Positions 15,163 to 22,842 of a DNA stretch of 40,256 bases are shown here, piece by piece. The first letter of the stretch is position 1; each line of letters begins with the position of its first letter. Both the position numbers and the translations under genes were made by a program. Under the pieces are notes generated by a model, which had not been told where the DNA came from, searched no databases, and worked only from the letters and a program-made list of their open reading frames with translations. This stretch comes from a virus. Location of the stretch: positions 1 through 40,256 of the IMG/VR virus record IMGVR_UViG_3300050192_000249, one strand, 5' to 3'.

Positions 15163-16203
15163 CTAAACTGCGCAGCGAGTGCCACCCTGAAAGGGATCGG
15201 GCGCGACCAGCCGTCGAATCCGCTTTCCGGCGTTGATGTGGTCCACGACGAGCCGGCTCAAGAGCCCGACACTCGATCCGCTGCAAGCCATTGCCCGGAC
15301 GTTGGGGTCGTTCAGTCCGAACTGGCCGATTTTCTTCTGCATGTCGCGGTCGATGCGGAGGCTCTTGCCGGACCAAAACGCTGGATATTCAGAGATCACG
15401 TCGGCTAGGGCGAAGAGAAAGGCCGACTTCAAGTGAGTGGCGCGGTCCTTGTAAAGGATCCCGCGGATACCCCACGCGCTGTCGAGGAGCTGAAAGAACG
15501 CCTTGACGTTCTCGATCATGGTGGAGTGCCCCACGGTGGACATCATGGGCGGCAGCGCCTGCCACATTCCGGAAACCACCCCGTAGCGGCCCGCCCCGAA
15601 TTGGGAATGAAGGCGCATTACCGTCTTCAGGAACGACAACGCCGTCATCAGTTCCTCGCGGCGCATGTACTGCGACCACGAGACCCGCTGGCACAGAACG
15701 AATGACTCATCGCGGCAGAGCTCGTAAAGGCGGCTGAGGGAGGGGCATTGCGCGGCCCGATTGCGCAGCAGGACGTTCGGGGAGAGCCGCGTCCTGCGCA
15801 TGTTCAGGATGGCGAAGCGCTCCCTTTCCCATTCCTCCGTGGTGCCGAAGTGAAGCATTGCGCCGACCAGCGGCTTGCCGCCGTCATCCACGAATTGCCT
15901 GGCGGCGCTGATCCGTTGGAGCCCGTCGATAATGTACACGTCACCGGCGATCGTGTAAGTTCCATCGGAGTCGGCGCATCCGTAACGGTCGCCACGGACC
16001 GCAAGTTCCACGTCGGGCACGCGCCCGGCGCCGTCGCGGAACGCCTTCATTAATCCCTCAATCGTGGCTTCCCGCAGCGTTTCGCGTTGATATTCCGGCT
16101 TTAGCAAGCCTCCCAGCGAGGCGGGGTCAATCACCCCGCGCAGCACGATCTGACCTTCTGTCAATTCGTCCAGTGCGCCGGACAGGACCTTCAGTGGCGT
16201 CAT
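15163..16203 (-). CDS. DGQQR/ParB-like domain protein, 346 aa
   Basis: Residues 35-130 resemble the ParB/DUF262/DGQHR group: PEYQR at 37-41, a phage-like strand region, then YIIDGLQRISAA at 90-101, followed by the helix ERERFAILNMRRTRLSPN. The rest is mostly helical with no recognised domain. In this fold the DG(Q/H)QR signature contributes to nucleotide binding or hydrolysis; here the motif is DGLQR, so activity is uncertain. The gene is coupled to the ParB-like gene upstream by an ATGA overlap. It may regulate or process DNA with its ParB-like neighbour. Function unproven. Confidence 0.7.
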   Translation of the reverse strand: MTPLKVLSGALDELTEGQIVLRGVIDPASLGGLLKPEYQRETLREATIEGLMKAFRDGAGRVPDVELAVRGDRYGCADSDGTYTIAGDVYIIDGLQRISAARQFVDDGGKPLVGAMLHFGTTEEWERERFAILNMRRTRLSPNVLLRNRAAQCPSLSRLYELCRDESFVLCQRVSWSQYMRREELMTALSFLKTVMRLHSQFGAGRYGVVSGMWQALPPMMSTVGHSTMIENVKAFFQLLDSAWGIRGILYKDRATHLKSAFLFALADVISEYPAFWSGKSLRIDRDMQKKIGQFGLNDPNVRAMACSGSSVGLLSRLVVDHINAGKRIRRLVAPDPFQGGTRCAV

Positions 16204-17069
16204 GATTTGTTCTCCTCAATTCCCAACCGGGATGCGTTCAGCGGATCGGCGGCAACCGCCTTCCGTTCGATTTCCGCGCTCACCGCGGCGACGGCTTCGT
16301 TGATGTTCGACAGCAGCAGTTCCGCCTGGTCAAATTCGCCAGCGATCTCGCCCAGCCAGCCGACCAGATGGGCGAGATGTTTTGTGGCTTCAATGAACGA
16401 GAGAGTCAATCGCGCTAAGCGGTCGATCTTTTCCGAACGCGTGATCCGGCCGGACGTGCGTCGAACAGGCGGGTTGTTGTCCGGATCGGCGGCTCTCGCC
16501 GGTGAGGAGCCCGCGTTTTGCGGCGGCTGCGGTGGTGCTGCATCCTGCGCCAATTCCGGCGTCTTGCCGATTTTGGCCACATTGATGGTCCGTCCGTCGC
16601 GCCCCTTGCGCTTGGTTGACTTCAAAACTTTTGGAGTGGCGTCTATCTGGCGCCGGTAATTGCGGACCATCTGATCGCTGACACCGACATGGACGGCTAT
16701 CTGACCGTCGCTCAGTCCTGCGCCACCTGGATGCTGAAGGGCCGACTTCACCGCCCGCTGCTTATCCTGATTCGTGCGGCGGAGTCCGTTACCCTTGTTC
16801 ACGCCGAAGCTGTACCACTGGGCGTCCTGCTGAGTCCCCTGATGCACTTCGCAAGCAATGTCGTCGCGGCCGGCCTTTTCCGCAGCGTTGATACGGTGGA
16901 AGCCATCGGCAAGCCAGTGGGTGCGGCCATCGTAGAAGACATCCACCGGCGGAAATTCCGCGCCGCTGTCCATGTCGTTCATGTAGTCGGATACGGTCTG
17001 GGGATTGATGGTCGCGCGCGGTTGGGTGCCGCCGTCGAGCCGGATGCTGGAGATGGGAAGACGTATCAT
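16200..17069 (-). CDS. ParB-like DNA-binding protein
   Basis: The 289-aa product starts with a ParB N-terminal-like domain: RLPISSIRLDGGTQPR, then FPPVDVFYDGRTHWLADGFHRINAAEKAG at residues 39-67, where ParB proteins carry the GHRR-type motif. A helix-turn-helix follows near residues 117-140 (LSDGQIAVHVGVSDQMVRNYRR). The middle is Pro/Ala-rich and probably disordered, and the C-terminal 90 residues are helical, probably for oligomerisation. Phage-borne ParB-like proteins can act in partition or as transcription regulators. It overlaps both neighbours by four bases, so it is tightly coupled to the sigma-like gene upstream and the DGQQR protein downstream. Confidence 0.85.
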   Translation of the reverse strand: MIRLPISSIRLDGGTQPRATINPQTVSDYMNDMDSGAEFPPVDVFYDGRTHWLADGFHRINAAEKAGRDDIACEVHQGTQQDAQWYSFGVNKGNGLRRTNQDKQRAVKSALQHPGGAGLSDGQIAVHVGVSDQMVRNYRRQIDATPKVLKSTKRKGRDGRTINVAKIGKTPELAQDAAPPQPPQNAGSSPARAADPDNNPPVRRTSGRITRSEKIDRLARLTLSFIEATKHLAHLVGWLGEIAGEFDQAELLLSNINEAVAAVSAEIERKAVAADPLNASRLGIEENKS

Positions 17070-17632
17070 CGGGCAACCCCGCAGTCCCCCGGCGCGAAGC
17101 CTGCCGCCATGAACGCCGCGCGAATTTGTCTGATCCGCCGATTCACCCGGGCCAGTGAAAGCCCGGTCTTCCGTCGCACGGCCGATACGGGCATCTCGGC
17201 GAGATACCGGGCGATCGTTCGCAGATCCTCCGGCAGCCCGGCGAGGACACGCTCCGTGTCGAGGCCAAGTTCCAGGAGCGGGCGGAAGTCCTCTGCCGGC
17301 TCCTCATCTGCTTTGCCGGTCAAACTGCCGTCCGGCAGTTCGGAGTCGCCGTCGAATTCCACCGGTTGGAACTGCCGGCGTTGAAGCTGCCGCGATGCCA
17401 AGACGCAGGCGTGGTTGCGAACGACGCCGTGGACGAAACCTTTCCAGCTCCCGCGCGATCCGTCGAACCGGGGCAGGCGCCTGAGGCAGTCCAGTGCCAG
17501 ATCCTGCCGGAGATCATCCCAATCATCCGCGGCGAATCCGAAGCTCGTTTGCAGAAGGCTGGCCCGCAGCGCCGTCTGCTGGAGCAGGTACGGAGTGACA
17601 TCAGCCAGGGGTATGGCCACCGCCGGCATCAT
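17066..17632 (-). CDS. Sigma-70 family (ECF-like) sigma factor
   Basis: The 188 residues fit a small two-domain sigma factor. Residues 35-85 resemble region 2 (DDLRQDLALDCLRRLPRFDGSRGSWKGF by position 37-64, then VVRNHACVLASRQLQRR). After an acidic linker, residues 128-178 resemble region 4: LPEDLRTIARYLAEMPVSAVRRKTGLS followed by a basic recognition-like helix VNRRIRQIRAAF. It would direct RNA polymerase to element-specific promoters, perhaps the leftward genes further down, or genes outside the window. No anti-sigma gene is recognised, but the two small proteins upstream in the operon are candidates. Assignment rests on pattern, not a full alignment. Confidence 0.7.
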   Translation of the reverse strand: MMPAVAIPLADVTPYLLQQTALRASLLQTSFGFAADDWDDLRQDLALDCLRRLPRFDGSRGSWKGFVHGVVRNHACVLASRQLQRRQFQPVEFDGDSELPDGSLTGKADEEPAEDFRPLLELGLDTERVLAGLPEDLRTIARYLAEMPVSAVRRKTGLSLARVNRRIRQIRAAFMAAGFAPGDCGVAR

Positions 17633-17982
17633 CGCCGTACCCCTTGGATAGGGCGTTCAATCAGTGCCCGCCGCGGAATGCCATAGCGAACATCGATCCG
17701 CTCGATGTTGCCGTTGCCCAGTTCATCGAGCTGCTCCACCAGCCGAATGACTTCATTCCCCAGTTCGAAGTCCATCAGGTCCATTTCCGGGCGGGGTTCG
17801 TTGCCGGTATCCAGCTTCACCTCGACGAATACCGTCGGCGCGGGGTTGAACACCGGCTCGCCGCTGCGGACTTCGAGGCCTTCGAGGTAGCCGAAGTTGA
17901 CCGACTGGAGCAACCGAACCAGGGCTTGCCGGGGAGCGGTGAGTTGGGAAAAGCGCTTGGCTTGTTTCATGGCCGGCGTCAC
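17629..17982 (-). CDS. Hypothetical protein, 117 aa
   Basis: The frame starts with GTG at 17982, overlapping the upstream stop as GTGA; an ATG four codons later (MKQAKRFSQL) is the alternative. The N-terminal third is basic and helical. The rest has alternating hydrophobic strands (GYLEGLEVRSGEPVF, PTVFVEVKLDTG) and an acidic helix, giving the impression of a small alpha/beta DNA- or protein-binding fold. Its coupling to the sigma-factor gene suggests a shared regulatory job. No family is recognised. Confidence 0.65.
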   Translation of the reverse strand: MTPAMKQAKRFSQLTAPRQALVRLLQSVNFGYLEGLEVRSGEPVFNPAPTVFVEVKLDTGNEPRPEMDLMDFELGNEVIRLVEQLDELGNGNIERIDVRYGIPRRALIERPIQGVRR

Positions 17983-18305
17983 TCCCCCATCCCCGCGCGG
18001 TTGCGGATCAGGAATTCCTCGACGGCGGCGTGCACGCGGGGTGGTTTTGTCGTCTTCGGCTCGAATTCGTCCCGGTGGGCAAGTCCCTTCAGATCCCGCA
18101 GCAACCGGACTCGAATCCGGTCCATGCGTTTGGTCAGCGTCCAGACCAGGTCATCTTCCAGTTGGTGCAAGGCGGCCGCGCCGCCCACCAGCAAGGCAAT
18201 GTCATCCAGGGCGGCCCGCACCAGCGACTCGGTCGGCGGGGCAGAGTCAGCGGGGTCCGGCGTTTCTACTTTCTTGATTGGGGTAGCGGAGGCGTCTGTG
18301 CTCAT
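17979..18305 (-). CDS. Hypothetical protein, 108 aa, first gene of the leftward operon
   Basis: The ATG at 18305 has AGAGGA five to six bases upstream. The N-terminal 30 residues are Pro/Ser/Thr-rich and probably disordered; residues 30-85 are helical with Leu repeats (LVRAALDDIALLVGG, LHQLEDDLVWTLTKRMDRIRVRLLRDL), and the tail is basic. Being the first gene after the 305-base regulatory gap, it could be an autoregulator or accessory protein, but no DNA-binding motif is visible. Function unknown. Confidence 0.65.
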   Translation of the reverse strand: MSTDASATPIKKVETPDPADSAPPTESLVRAALDDIALLVGGAAALHQLEDDLVWTLTKRMDRIRVRLLRDLKGLAHRDEFEPKTTKPPRVHAAVEEFLIRNRAGMGE

Positions 18306-18327
18306 CGTGTCCTCTGCTACTGGTTGG

Positions 18328-18339
18328 GTAACATGTGAC
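18328..18339. promoter_or_regulatory. Operator-like dyad GTAACATGTGAC
   Basis: GTAAC and GTGAC flank a two-base spacer, making an imperfect inverted repeat 22 bases before the leftward start at 18305. It matches the second site at 18435-18446 at 10 of 12 positions (consensus GTAACAYGTKAC), as expected for paired repressor sites. The binding protein is not identified. Confidence 0.4.
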
Positions 18340-18434
18340 CGAACGGGGCACTTTGACGGCCTGCGTTTTGCTATGCCACTGAAAACAAATCAAATGTTGG
18401 TCAGATATTTTTTCTGCGACGAGCGCTGCCGACG

Positions 18435-18446
18435 GTAACACGTTAC
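18435..18446. promoter_or_regulatory. Operator-like dyad GTAACACGTTAC
   Basis: GTAAC and GTTAC form perfect 5-base arms around a two-base spacer. The site is 107 bases from the similar dyad at 18328-18339 (start to start), about ten helical turns, which would allow looping between two bound dimers. The role is inferred only from symmetry, similarity and position between divergent genes. Confidence 0.4.
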
Positions 18447-18610
18447 TTTCGCGAGGAGCGGGCCAATTTTTTTGGCCTGATCGGCGAGATTCGAGATTCA
18501 GGGCAGTTCTTCGGCTACCGGCAGAAGCGTGGTGCGCCCGGAAGTCCGCCGCGATGAGGAGGATGGGCACTGCAACATCCTGTTAGCATTGTGGTTTCAA
18601 CTGGGAGACC

Positions 18611-19393
18611 ATGGGCGTCAATCCACTCAAGCATCCGGTTTACGACCTTCTGCCGCAGCGCACACAGACGAAAATCCTGAGCCCGGTCTCGGAAGACAAG
18701 TTGACGTGGGATTGCTTCTTCGGTCTGCATCGCGCCGGCAAACTCGGCTCCGTGCTCGCCAGCCTACTGAACATCCCGGATGAAAGCCTCAAGGATGCAC
18801 GCCTGGTGCTGTGGGGATTTGAGATCCAGGAAGACGGTGCATCGGTTTGGGAGCCACTGCGGGAAGTGCTGTCCGCGGTGGAGAATTATCGGGACGGAAA
18901 GCCGGCGGGACAGAAGACGGAGCCTGACGCGATCGTCGTTTCCGGCAGATCCTTGGTTGTCGCCGAATGCAAGCGGAGATCCGCCCTGGGGCGGTGCAGC
19001 CGGTTCGAGGACGAGCGTTGTCCGGAGATCCACATGGACAGGCGCAAGCGTCCGTATTGCCAGTATTGGACTCGCGGCCTGCAGGATCTCGTCACGTTCT
19101 CGAAGCCCGTGCCGGCCACTTCGGGTCCCGACTGCAATCAGTATTACCAACTCCTACGCAATTACATGATTGGCGACCGCTTGGCGGCAACCCTGGGTCT
19201 GCCGCTCCACCTGATGGTTGTGAAAGCCGCCAACAGTGCACATTTCGTCGAGACTTCGGCAGAGGTACAGCGCTTCAATTCCACGATGACTCGCGCGCCG
19301 AAGTACGTTGTGGCCTGCTGGAATGGCTTCCGGATCGCCGCAACTCCCGACGTGCTGGCTGACTACGCTGCTGAACTACCGTTGCTCACCTGA
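18611..19393 (+). CDS. PD-(D/E)XK nuclease-like protein, 260 aa
   Basis: The ATG at 18611 follows GGGAGA at good distance. The central segment EPDAIVVSGRSLVVAECKRRS has the PD...ExK spacing of restriction-type PD-(D/E)XK nucleases: PDAI, a hydrophobic hairpin, then E-C-K. Several cysteines after it (near CSRFEDERC and YCQYW) may bind a metal. The C-terminal half is alpha/beta, ending in WNGFRIAATPDVLADY. This is the only rightward gene between the phage-like operon and the four-gene unknown operon, and it converges on the latter. A defence or mobile-element nuclease is likely by inference; specificity is unknown. Confidence 0.7.
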   Translation: MGVNPLKHPVYDLLPQRTQTKILSPVSEDKLTWDCFFGLHRAGKLGSVLASLLNIPDESLKDARLVLWGFEIQEDGASVWEPLREVLSAVENYRDGKPAGQKTEPDAIVVSGRSLVVAECKRRSALGRCSRFEDERCPEIHMDRRKRPYCQYWTRGLQDLVTFSKPVPATSGPDCNQYYQLLRNYMIGDRLAATLGLPLHLMVVKAANSAHFVETSAEVQRFNSTMTRAPKYVVACWNGFRIAATPDVLADYAAELPLLT

Positions 19394-19428
19394 AGCGTGC
19401 TGGCGGTCTCACGGCCGCGGCCTCAGTC

Positions 19429-19938
19429 CTATACCAGCGTCAAGTCTGGCAACTCGCCTGCCAGCAGGCTGCTCAATTCCGGCATCCCGAGCAGGCATGC
19501 GTCGGCATACACGCGGTGGCGGGCAACGAGGGGAAGTACCTTGCCATAGTTCCTGGCGCGGAGCTTGCCGCAGTGGAGAAACGGCGCCAGTTGCTCGTGG
19601 GACAGGCTTCCAATCAACACCGTCTCCCAGGCCCAGGTCCAGACCTTGACATGAACTTTGACGGCGTAGCATCCTTGCGCCACGGTAAGAGTCAGTTTTC
19701 GAGGCTCCGGCGCCGGACTGCGCCCGCGGAGGAGCGGAGACGCCATTTGTTCTGGCTCCTCGATCAGTTCGATCCGCGCCAGAATTTCTTCCTCCCACAA
19801 ATCACGAAGTTCGTGCGCAACCCTGCCGCCGATGCGTCGTTGTATCTTGAGCGAACGCAGCCTCCTGTCGTCCAACTCGCTGTCAAATTGAAATTCCTGA
19901 AACCGCCAACCGGCGGTGTCCGCATCATTCGCCATCAT
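19429..19938 (-). CDS. Hypothetical protein, 169 aa, last gene of the unknown operon
   Basis: The start is taken as the ATG at 19938 (MMANDADTAGWRFQEF), four bases after the preceding stop; the long upstream extension overlaps the 97-aa gene and looks non-coding. The N-terminal half is charged and helical (RRLRSLKIQRRIGGRVAHELRDLWEEEIL). The C-terminal half contains an aromatic beta stretch (YAVKVHVKVWTWAWETV) and Leu-rich ends. No known domain is recognised. It is the fourth gene of a leftward unit that begins at 22608. Confidence 0.65.
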   Translation of the reverse strand: MMANDADTAGWRFQEFQFDSELDDRRLRSLKIQRRIGGRVAHELRDLWEEEILARIELIEEPEQMASPLLRGRSPAPEPRKLTLTVAQGCYAVKVHVKVWTWAWETVLIGSLSHEQLAPFLHCGKLRARNYGKVLPLVARHRVYADACLLGMPELSSLLAGELPDLTLV

Positions 19939-19942
19939 CGCT

Positions 19943-20236
19943 TCACTCGTTCGCCAATGCGGTCTTCGCCTGGGGCTGGCGGCTGCCGGAAACGCCGCCG
20001 GCCCCCTTTGCCACCTTGATCTCGCTCGAGCATGCGAAGACTGCCGTCCAAGATCGGGAAGCTTCGAGCAATCGGAGAGGTTCACCGTCGAGCCCGGTCC
20101 ACGCCCGGAGTTTCTCGGCGAGTTCGAGCGCCACTACGTCGTTGGCGCCGCGCGAGAGCATGCCACCGGCACGGAGCAATTCTGTGAAGGCCGCGCCTTC
20201 TGAAGTAAGCTGGCCCGACTCAGTTCGCAGACCCAT
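19943..20236 (-). CDS. Hypothetical protein, 97 aa
   Basis: The ATG at 20236 overlaps the end of the 406-aa gene by 17 bases, so translation is probably coupled; GGAGG lies only two bases before the ATG, which is tight. Residues 10-60 look helical (LTSEGAAFTELLRAGG, ALELAEKLRAWTG). The remainder is Ser/Gly/Lys-rich. Its position between two co-oriented genes supports a real small subunit or regulator. No family is recognised. Confidence 0.55.
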   Translation of the reverse strand: MGLRTESGQLTSEGAAFTELLRAGGMLSRGANDVVALELAEKLRAWTGLDGEPLRLLEASRSWTAVFACSSEIKVAKGAGGVSGSRQPQAKTALANE

Positions 20237-21440
20237 CTCCTCCAGAGAGTACGTCCGGGTTATTGTTCCACGCTCCTCGGCAACCTCTCCGACGCTCTCG
20301 CCACTTCGGTTTTGCGCCCCGCGTGCCCGAAATTGCTGCCTTTTCCGGAACAGTCACGAGAATTCGGCCATCGATCCGCTCATGGAATGCCAAATCGAGC
20401 CACGTCACGCCGTCCGGCGTCCGGAAGCCGTCATCTCCAGCCAGGCGAATCTCAAACTGACATACGTAGGCTTTCGCCTTCCGGTGATTCTCAATCGGAT
20501 CGCCATCCACCCCAATGAACTCCTGCAGGAGTTGGCGAAGCCGCCGGACCCGCATTTTCACCGGAGCATCTCCAGAGACCAGTTCCTGGATCTTCGTGGT
20601 ATCCATCGTCCCCCGCGCAGCCGCGAAGAGCTTCAACAACTCGACGGGCTGCGACCGCTGGTCGACGCCGAGTTCGGCGAAATCAGTCTCATGAACCTTA
20701 CCGCTGACAGTGATCCGCAACATTCCGTCGAAGACGATGATGGAAACGTCTCGCCAGGTCGCCCCGGCGGGAGCCGGGATGCTCCGCGAGGATTTGCGCG
20801 AAGGTGGCCCGCTGTCAGCACACCGGTCCTCCAGGTATTCGAGATCGACAATCACCTGCGAGCAATCCATCCGCGAGACCGAAATGAAATCGACCGCCTG
20901 ATGGCCGGACGGAATCTCGTCCGGCTTCCCGTCACAACACACGGTGAGCAGGAGCGCCGAGCCTTGGCCGATGGAAGTTCGGATAGCGGCCGACATTTCC
21001 GCCAGCGGTGGCCCGCCGCCGACACCTAAGAAGATGTCGCGGTACCGTCCGCCCAGCCGCCGTCGGCCGAGGCTCCACAGATGCTGGAGTAGCAGCACTT
21101 GAATCGGCGCAGTAATCCCCATCGCTGCACCGGCAAGTTGGGCCAGGCGTCCAGCATCAATCTTCCACTGCCGCAGCCGCCAGGGTTCCACGTTCACCGT
21201 CCCTTCCTCCGGGCACGAAATGAACATCCGCCTGCCGCCAGCCACGCCGATGACTTCCGAGGAGTGCCTCTCCGGGCAGGCATCACACATGATTCGTGTG
21301 GCAGCCTCGGTTTCACGCATAATTCCCAAGTCAACGGCGCGCTCAAATTCGAGCCTGCCCCACCGCCGGAACTCATCGATACCGACGACCGGATCGCCCG
21401 ATGCGAGCCTCTCAAGCAGCCGTGGCCAGATCGTCGGCAT
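20220..21440 (-). CDS. Zinc-finger-like protein of unknown function, 406 aa
   Basis: The ATG at 21440 has GGGGGA nine bases upstream, better than the in-frame TTG at 21449. The N-terminus is a helical, basic domain (about residues 1-45), followed by CDACPERH near residue 52 and a later Cys (FISCPEEG), which could form a small zinc site. Next come a helical region (WRLRQWKIDAGRLAQLAG) and an alpha/beta domain with hydrophobic strands (GSALLLTVCCDG, CSQVIVDLEYLED, VSIIVFDGMLRITV). The C-terminus is basic and Arg/Gly-rich. It is coupled by overlap to the 398-aa gene upstream and the 97-aa gene downstream. I cannot name the family; a DNA-binding regulatory or sensor role is only a guess from the zinc motif. 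Confidence 0.65.
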   Translation of the reverse strand: MPTIWPRLLERLASGDPVVGIDEFRRWGRLEFERAVDLGIMRETEAATRIMCDACPERHSSEVIGVAGGRRMFISCPEEGTVNVEPWRLRQWKIDAGRLAQLAGAAMGITAPIQVLLLQHLWSLGRRRLGGRYRDIFLGVGGGPPLAEMSAAIRTSIGQGSALLLTVCCDGKPDEIPSGHQAVDFISVSRMDCSQVIVDLEYLEDRCADSGPPSRKSSRSIPAPAGATWRDVSIIVFDGMLRITVSGKVHETDFAELGVDQRSQPVELLKLFAAARGTMDTTKIQELVSGDAPVKMRVRRLRQLLQEFIGVDGDPIENHRKAKAYVCQFEIRLAGDDGFRTPDGVTWLDLAFHERIDGRILVTVPEKAAISGTRGAKPKWRERRRGCRGAWNNNPDVLSGGDGSAN

Positions 21441-22608
21441 GTTTTTCAATCCCCCACGCGGGCAGATACCGGCGCAAAAGCTGCTCCTCGAAGGTGTCTC
21501 CCAAGTCGCAGGTCGCCGGCGCGCTGATCTTAAACGGCACGATCGTTTCCTTGTCGTCGGCGTCCCGCATAAAGGCCTGAAGCGTGACCCCGAGAACCGT
21601 GGCGGTTGTCAGCCTGGCGTGTTTTTCCGCGAGTTTGTCGTCAATCAGGTCATACACCGATCCCGTTTTCGATTTCGGATCTTCGATGGCGACGGTAATT
21701 CGTCCGGCGCGGTGACCATGGAATTTGAGCCGCATGGCCTGCACGCGGACCAGGTTGATGTTGTCCGCGGTGTGCGTAGGAAACGTGATGTCCGGGTTCT
21801 TGAAGAGCTCAAGGTTGAATGGATCTTCGGCGAGCCAATCGGGCAAGTGGTCAATTCCGAGAACTACGCGTGCGAAGATCTCCGCCAACGGGTGCCGGAC
21901 TTTCTGACCGCCCTGGACATAGGCGTCGGCGGTGCCATCAGAGCGGTGATATCCAAAAACGACATCAAACGCCGGCCTCCGGCGCTGGAACTCGAACTGT
22001 CCATCGTCGTCATAACCGAAGCGTTCTTCGAGGTAATCCGCCGGATAAGCAAAGAAACAGTCCACATCGCCTTCGCGCCGGCGGTGCTCGACGATGCATC
22101 TTTCGCCGCGCTTCTGAGTGGCCCAGAAGAAACCGGAGAACTGACGCCCGAGTTCCACCAGCATTTCTGGCGTAACCTCGATGGCTTTCGCCGGCAGGTT
22201 CTTCAGCGTCTCCCAGGACCGCTTCGGCAACGTGTCGATGTGCCCCAGCAGGCGGGCGGTCCGGAAGATGCGCTTGTCCCGGAGATAGCACCAGAGGGCG
22301 CGTTCATGGGCGTTCATCCCGCCTGCGATCTCCGCGGCGATGTCGCTGTCAACGTCGCGGGATGCCTCGATCAGCACCTGCGTGCCGACCGGATTGGCCA
22401 GTGATTCCACCGCTCGAAAGATGTTGAAGAGCCTGGCGCATTCGTCCGGCGGGATCAAATTGCATCGCTGGTAGATCGGCTCGACGCGGTGTTCACTCAC
22501 CGCCGCCCAGTCGAAGCCGACGAAGGCGGGAACCGAGGAAAAGAACTGCTCAAGTAATGCGTTTGGGACGTGGCGGAAGAAAGATAGAGGATTGAAGATC
22601 GTCGGCAC
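21412..22608 (-). CDS. Protein of unknown function, 398 aa, first gene of the unknown operon
   Basis: The product starts MPTIFNPLSFFRHVPNALLEQFF, a long amphipathic N-terminus. The middle has many charged helices (LFNIFRAVESLANPVG, ERALWCYLRDKRIFRTARLLGHIDTLPKRSW), a region rich in acidic and basic residues (EERFGYDDDGQFEFQRRRP), and a C-terminal half with likely beta strands (RLKFHGHRAGRITVAIED). No Walker, nuclease or protease motif is seen. It leads a leftward operon with three other unrecognised genes, after a 234-base gap that contains a palindrome. Function unknown. Confidence 0.7.
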   Translation of the reverse strand: MPTIFNPLSFFRHVPNALLEQFFSSVPAFVGFDWAAVSEHRVEPIYQRCNLIPPDECARLFNIFRAVESLANPVGTQVLIEASRDVDSDIAAEIAGGMNAHERALWCYLRDKRIFRTARLLGHIDTLPKRSWETLKNLPAKAIEVTPEMLVELGRQFSGFFWATQKRGERCIVEHRRREGDVDCFFAYPADYLEERFGYDDDGQFEFQRRRPAFDVVFGYHRSDGTADAYVQGGQKVRHPLAEIFARVVLGIDHLPDWLAEDPFNLELFKNPDITFPTHTADNINLVRVQAMRLKFHGHRAGRITVAIEDPKSKTGSVYDLIDDKLAEKHARLTTATVLGVTLQAFMRDADDKETIVPFKISAPATCDLGDTFEEQLLRRYLPAWGIEKHADDLATAA

Positions 22609-22724
22609 AGAACCCCTCCTGCTTTGGCGAAGGACCCTGGTGCACGATTCCTGCTTCGGCGGCAGGTAGTCTTACTCCCCGATATCAGCGCTCGTTTGGA
22701 GTTCCAGAGGCCATGTTTCGCGTT

Positions 22725-22742
22725 TGATAAGATAGATTATCA
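22725..22742. promoter_or_regulatory. TGATAA-N6-TTATCA palindrome upstream of the unknown operon
   Basis: TGATAA at 22725-22730 and TTATCA at 22737-22742 form 6-bp perfect arms around 6 bases, in the most AT-rich part of the 22609-22842 gap, about 115 bases before the leftward start at 22608. On the minus strand the same bases include GATAAT, a fair -10 hexamer. It may be an operator or promoter element for the four-gene unit, or a recombination core next to the recombinase cassette. The rest of the gap holds no supportable gene. Confidence 0.35.
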
Positions 22743-22842
22743 TGGCGAATAAAAGGCGAAGTATCCGAAGCGGTAATGCGCTGATTCTCTTCGGTAAATT
22801 CCTGCAAATTTCAGTTGACAAGATTGTTAGCACAGATGCAGT

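Larger units (their letters stand above)
18306..18610. promoter_or_regulatory. Divergent regulatory gap between the leftward phage-like operon and the 18611 gene
   Basis: This 305-base gap separates two divergent genes and is locally AT-richer than its surroundings (18375-18420). It holds two similar dyad sites (18328-18339 and 18435-18446) and a GGCCAA/TTGGCC hairpin with a 5-T loop at 18461-18477. No convincing -35/-10 pair could be fixed by eye on either strand, so promoter positions are left open. It is the only sizeable gap upstream of the 18-kb leftward gene run, so the main leftward promoter should be here. Confidence 0.6.

Noticed and set aside
22815-22820. TTGACA hexamer on the plus strand
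   Set aside because: No -10 match lies 16-18 bases downstream, and the genes to its right run the other way.
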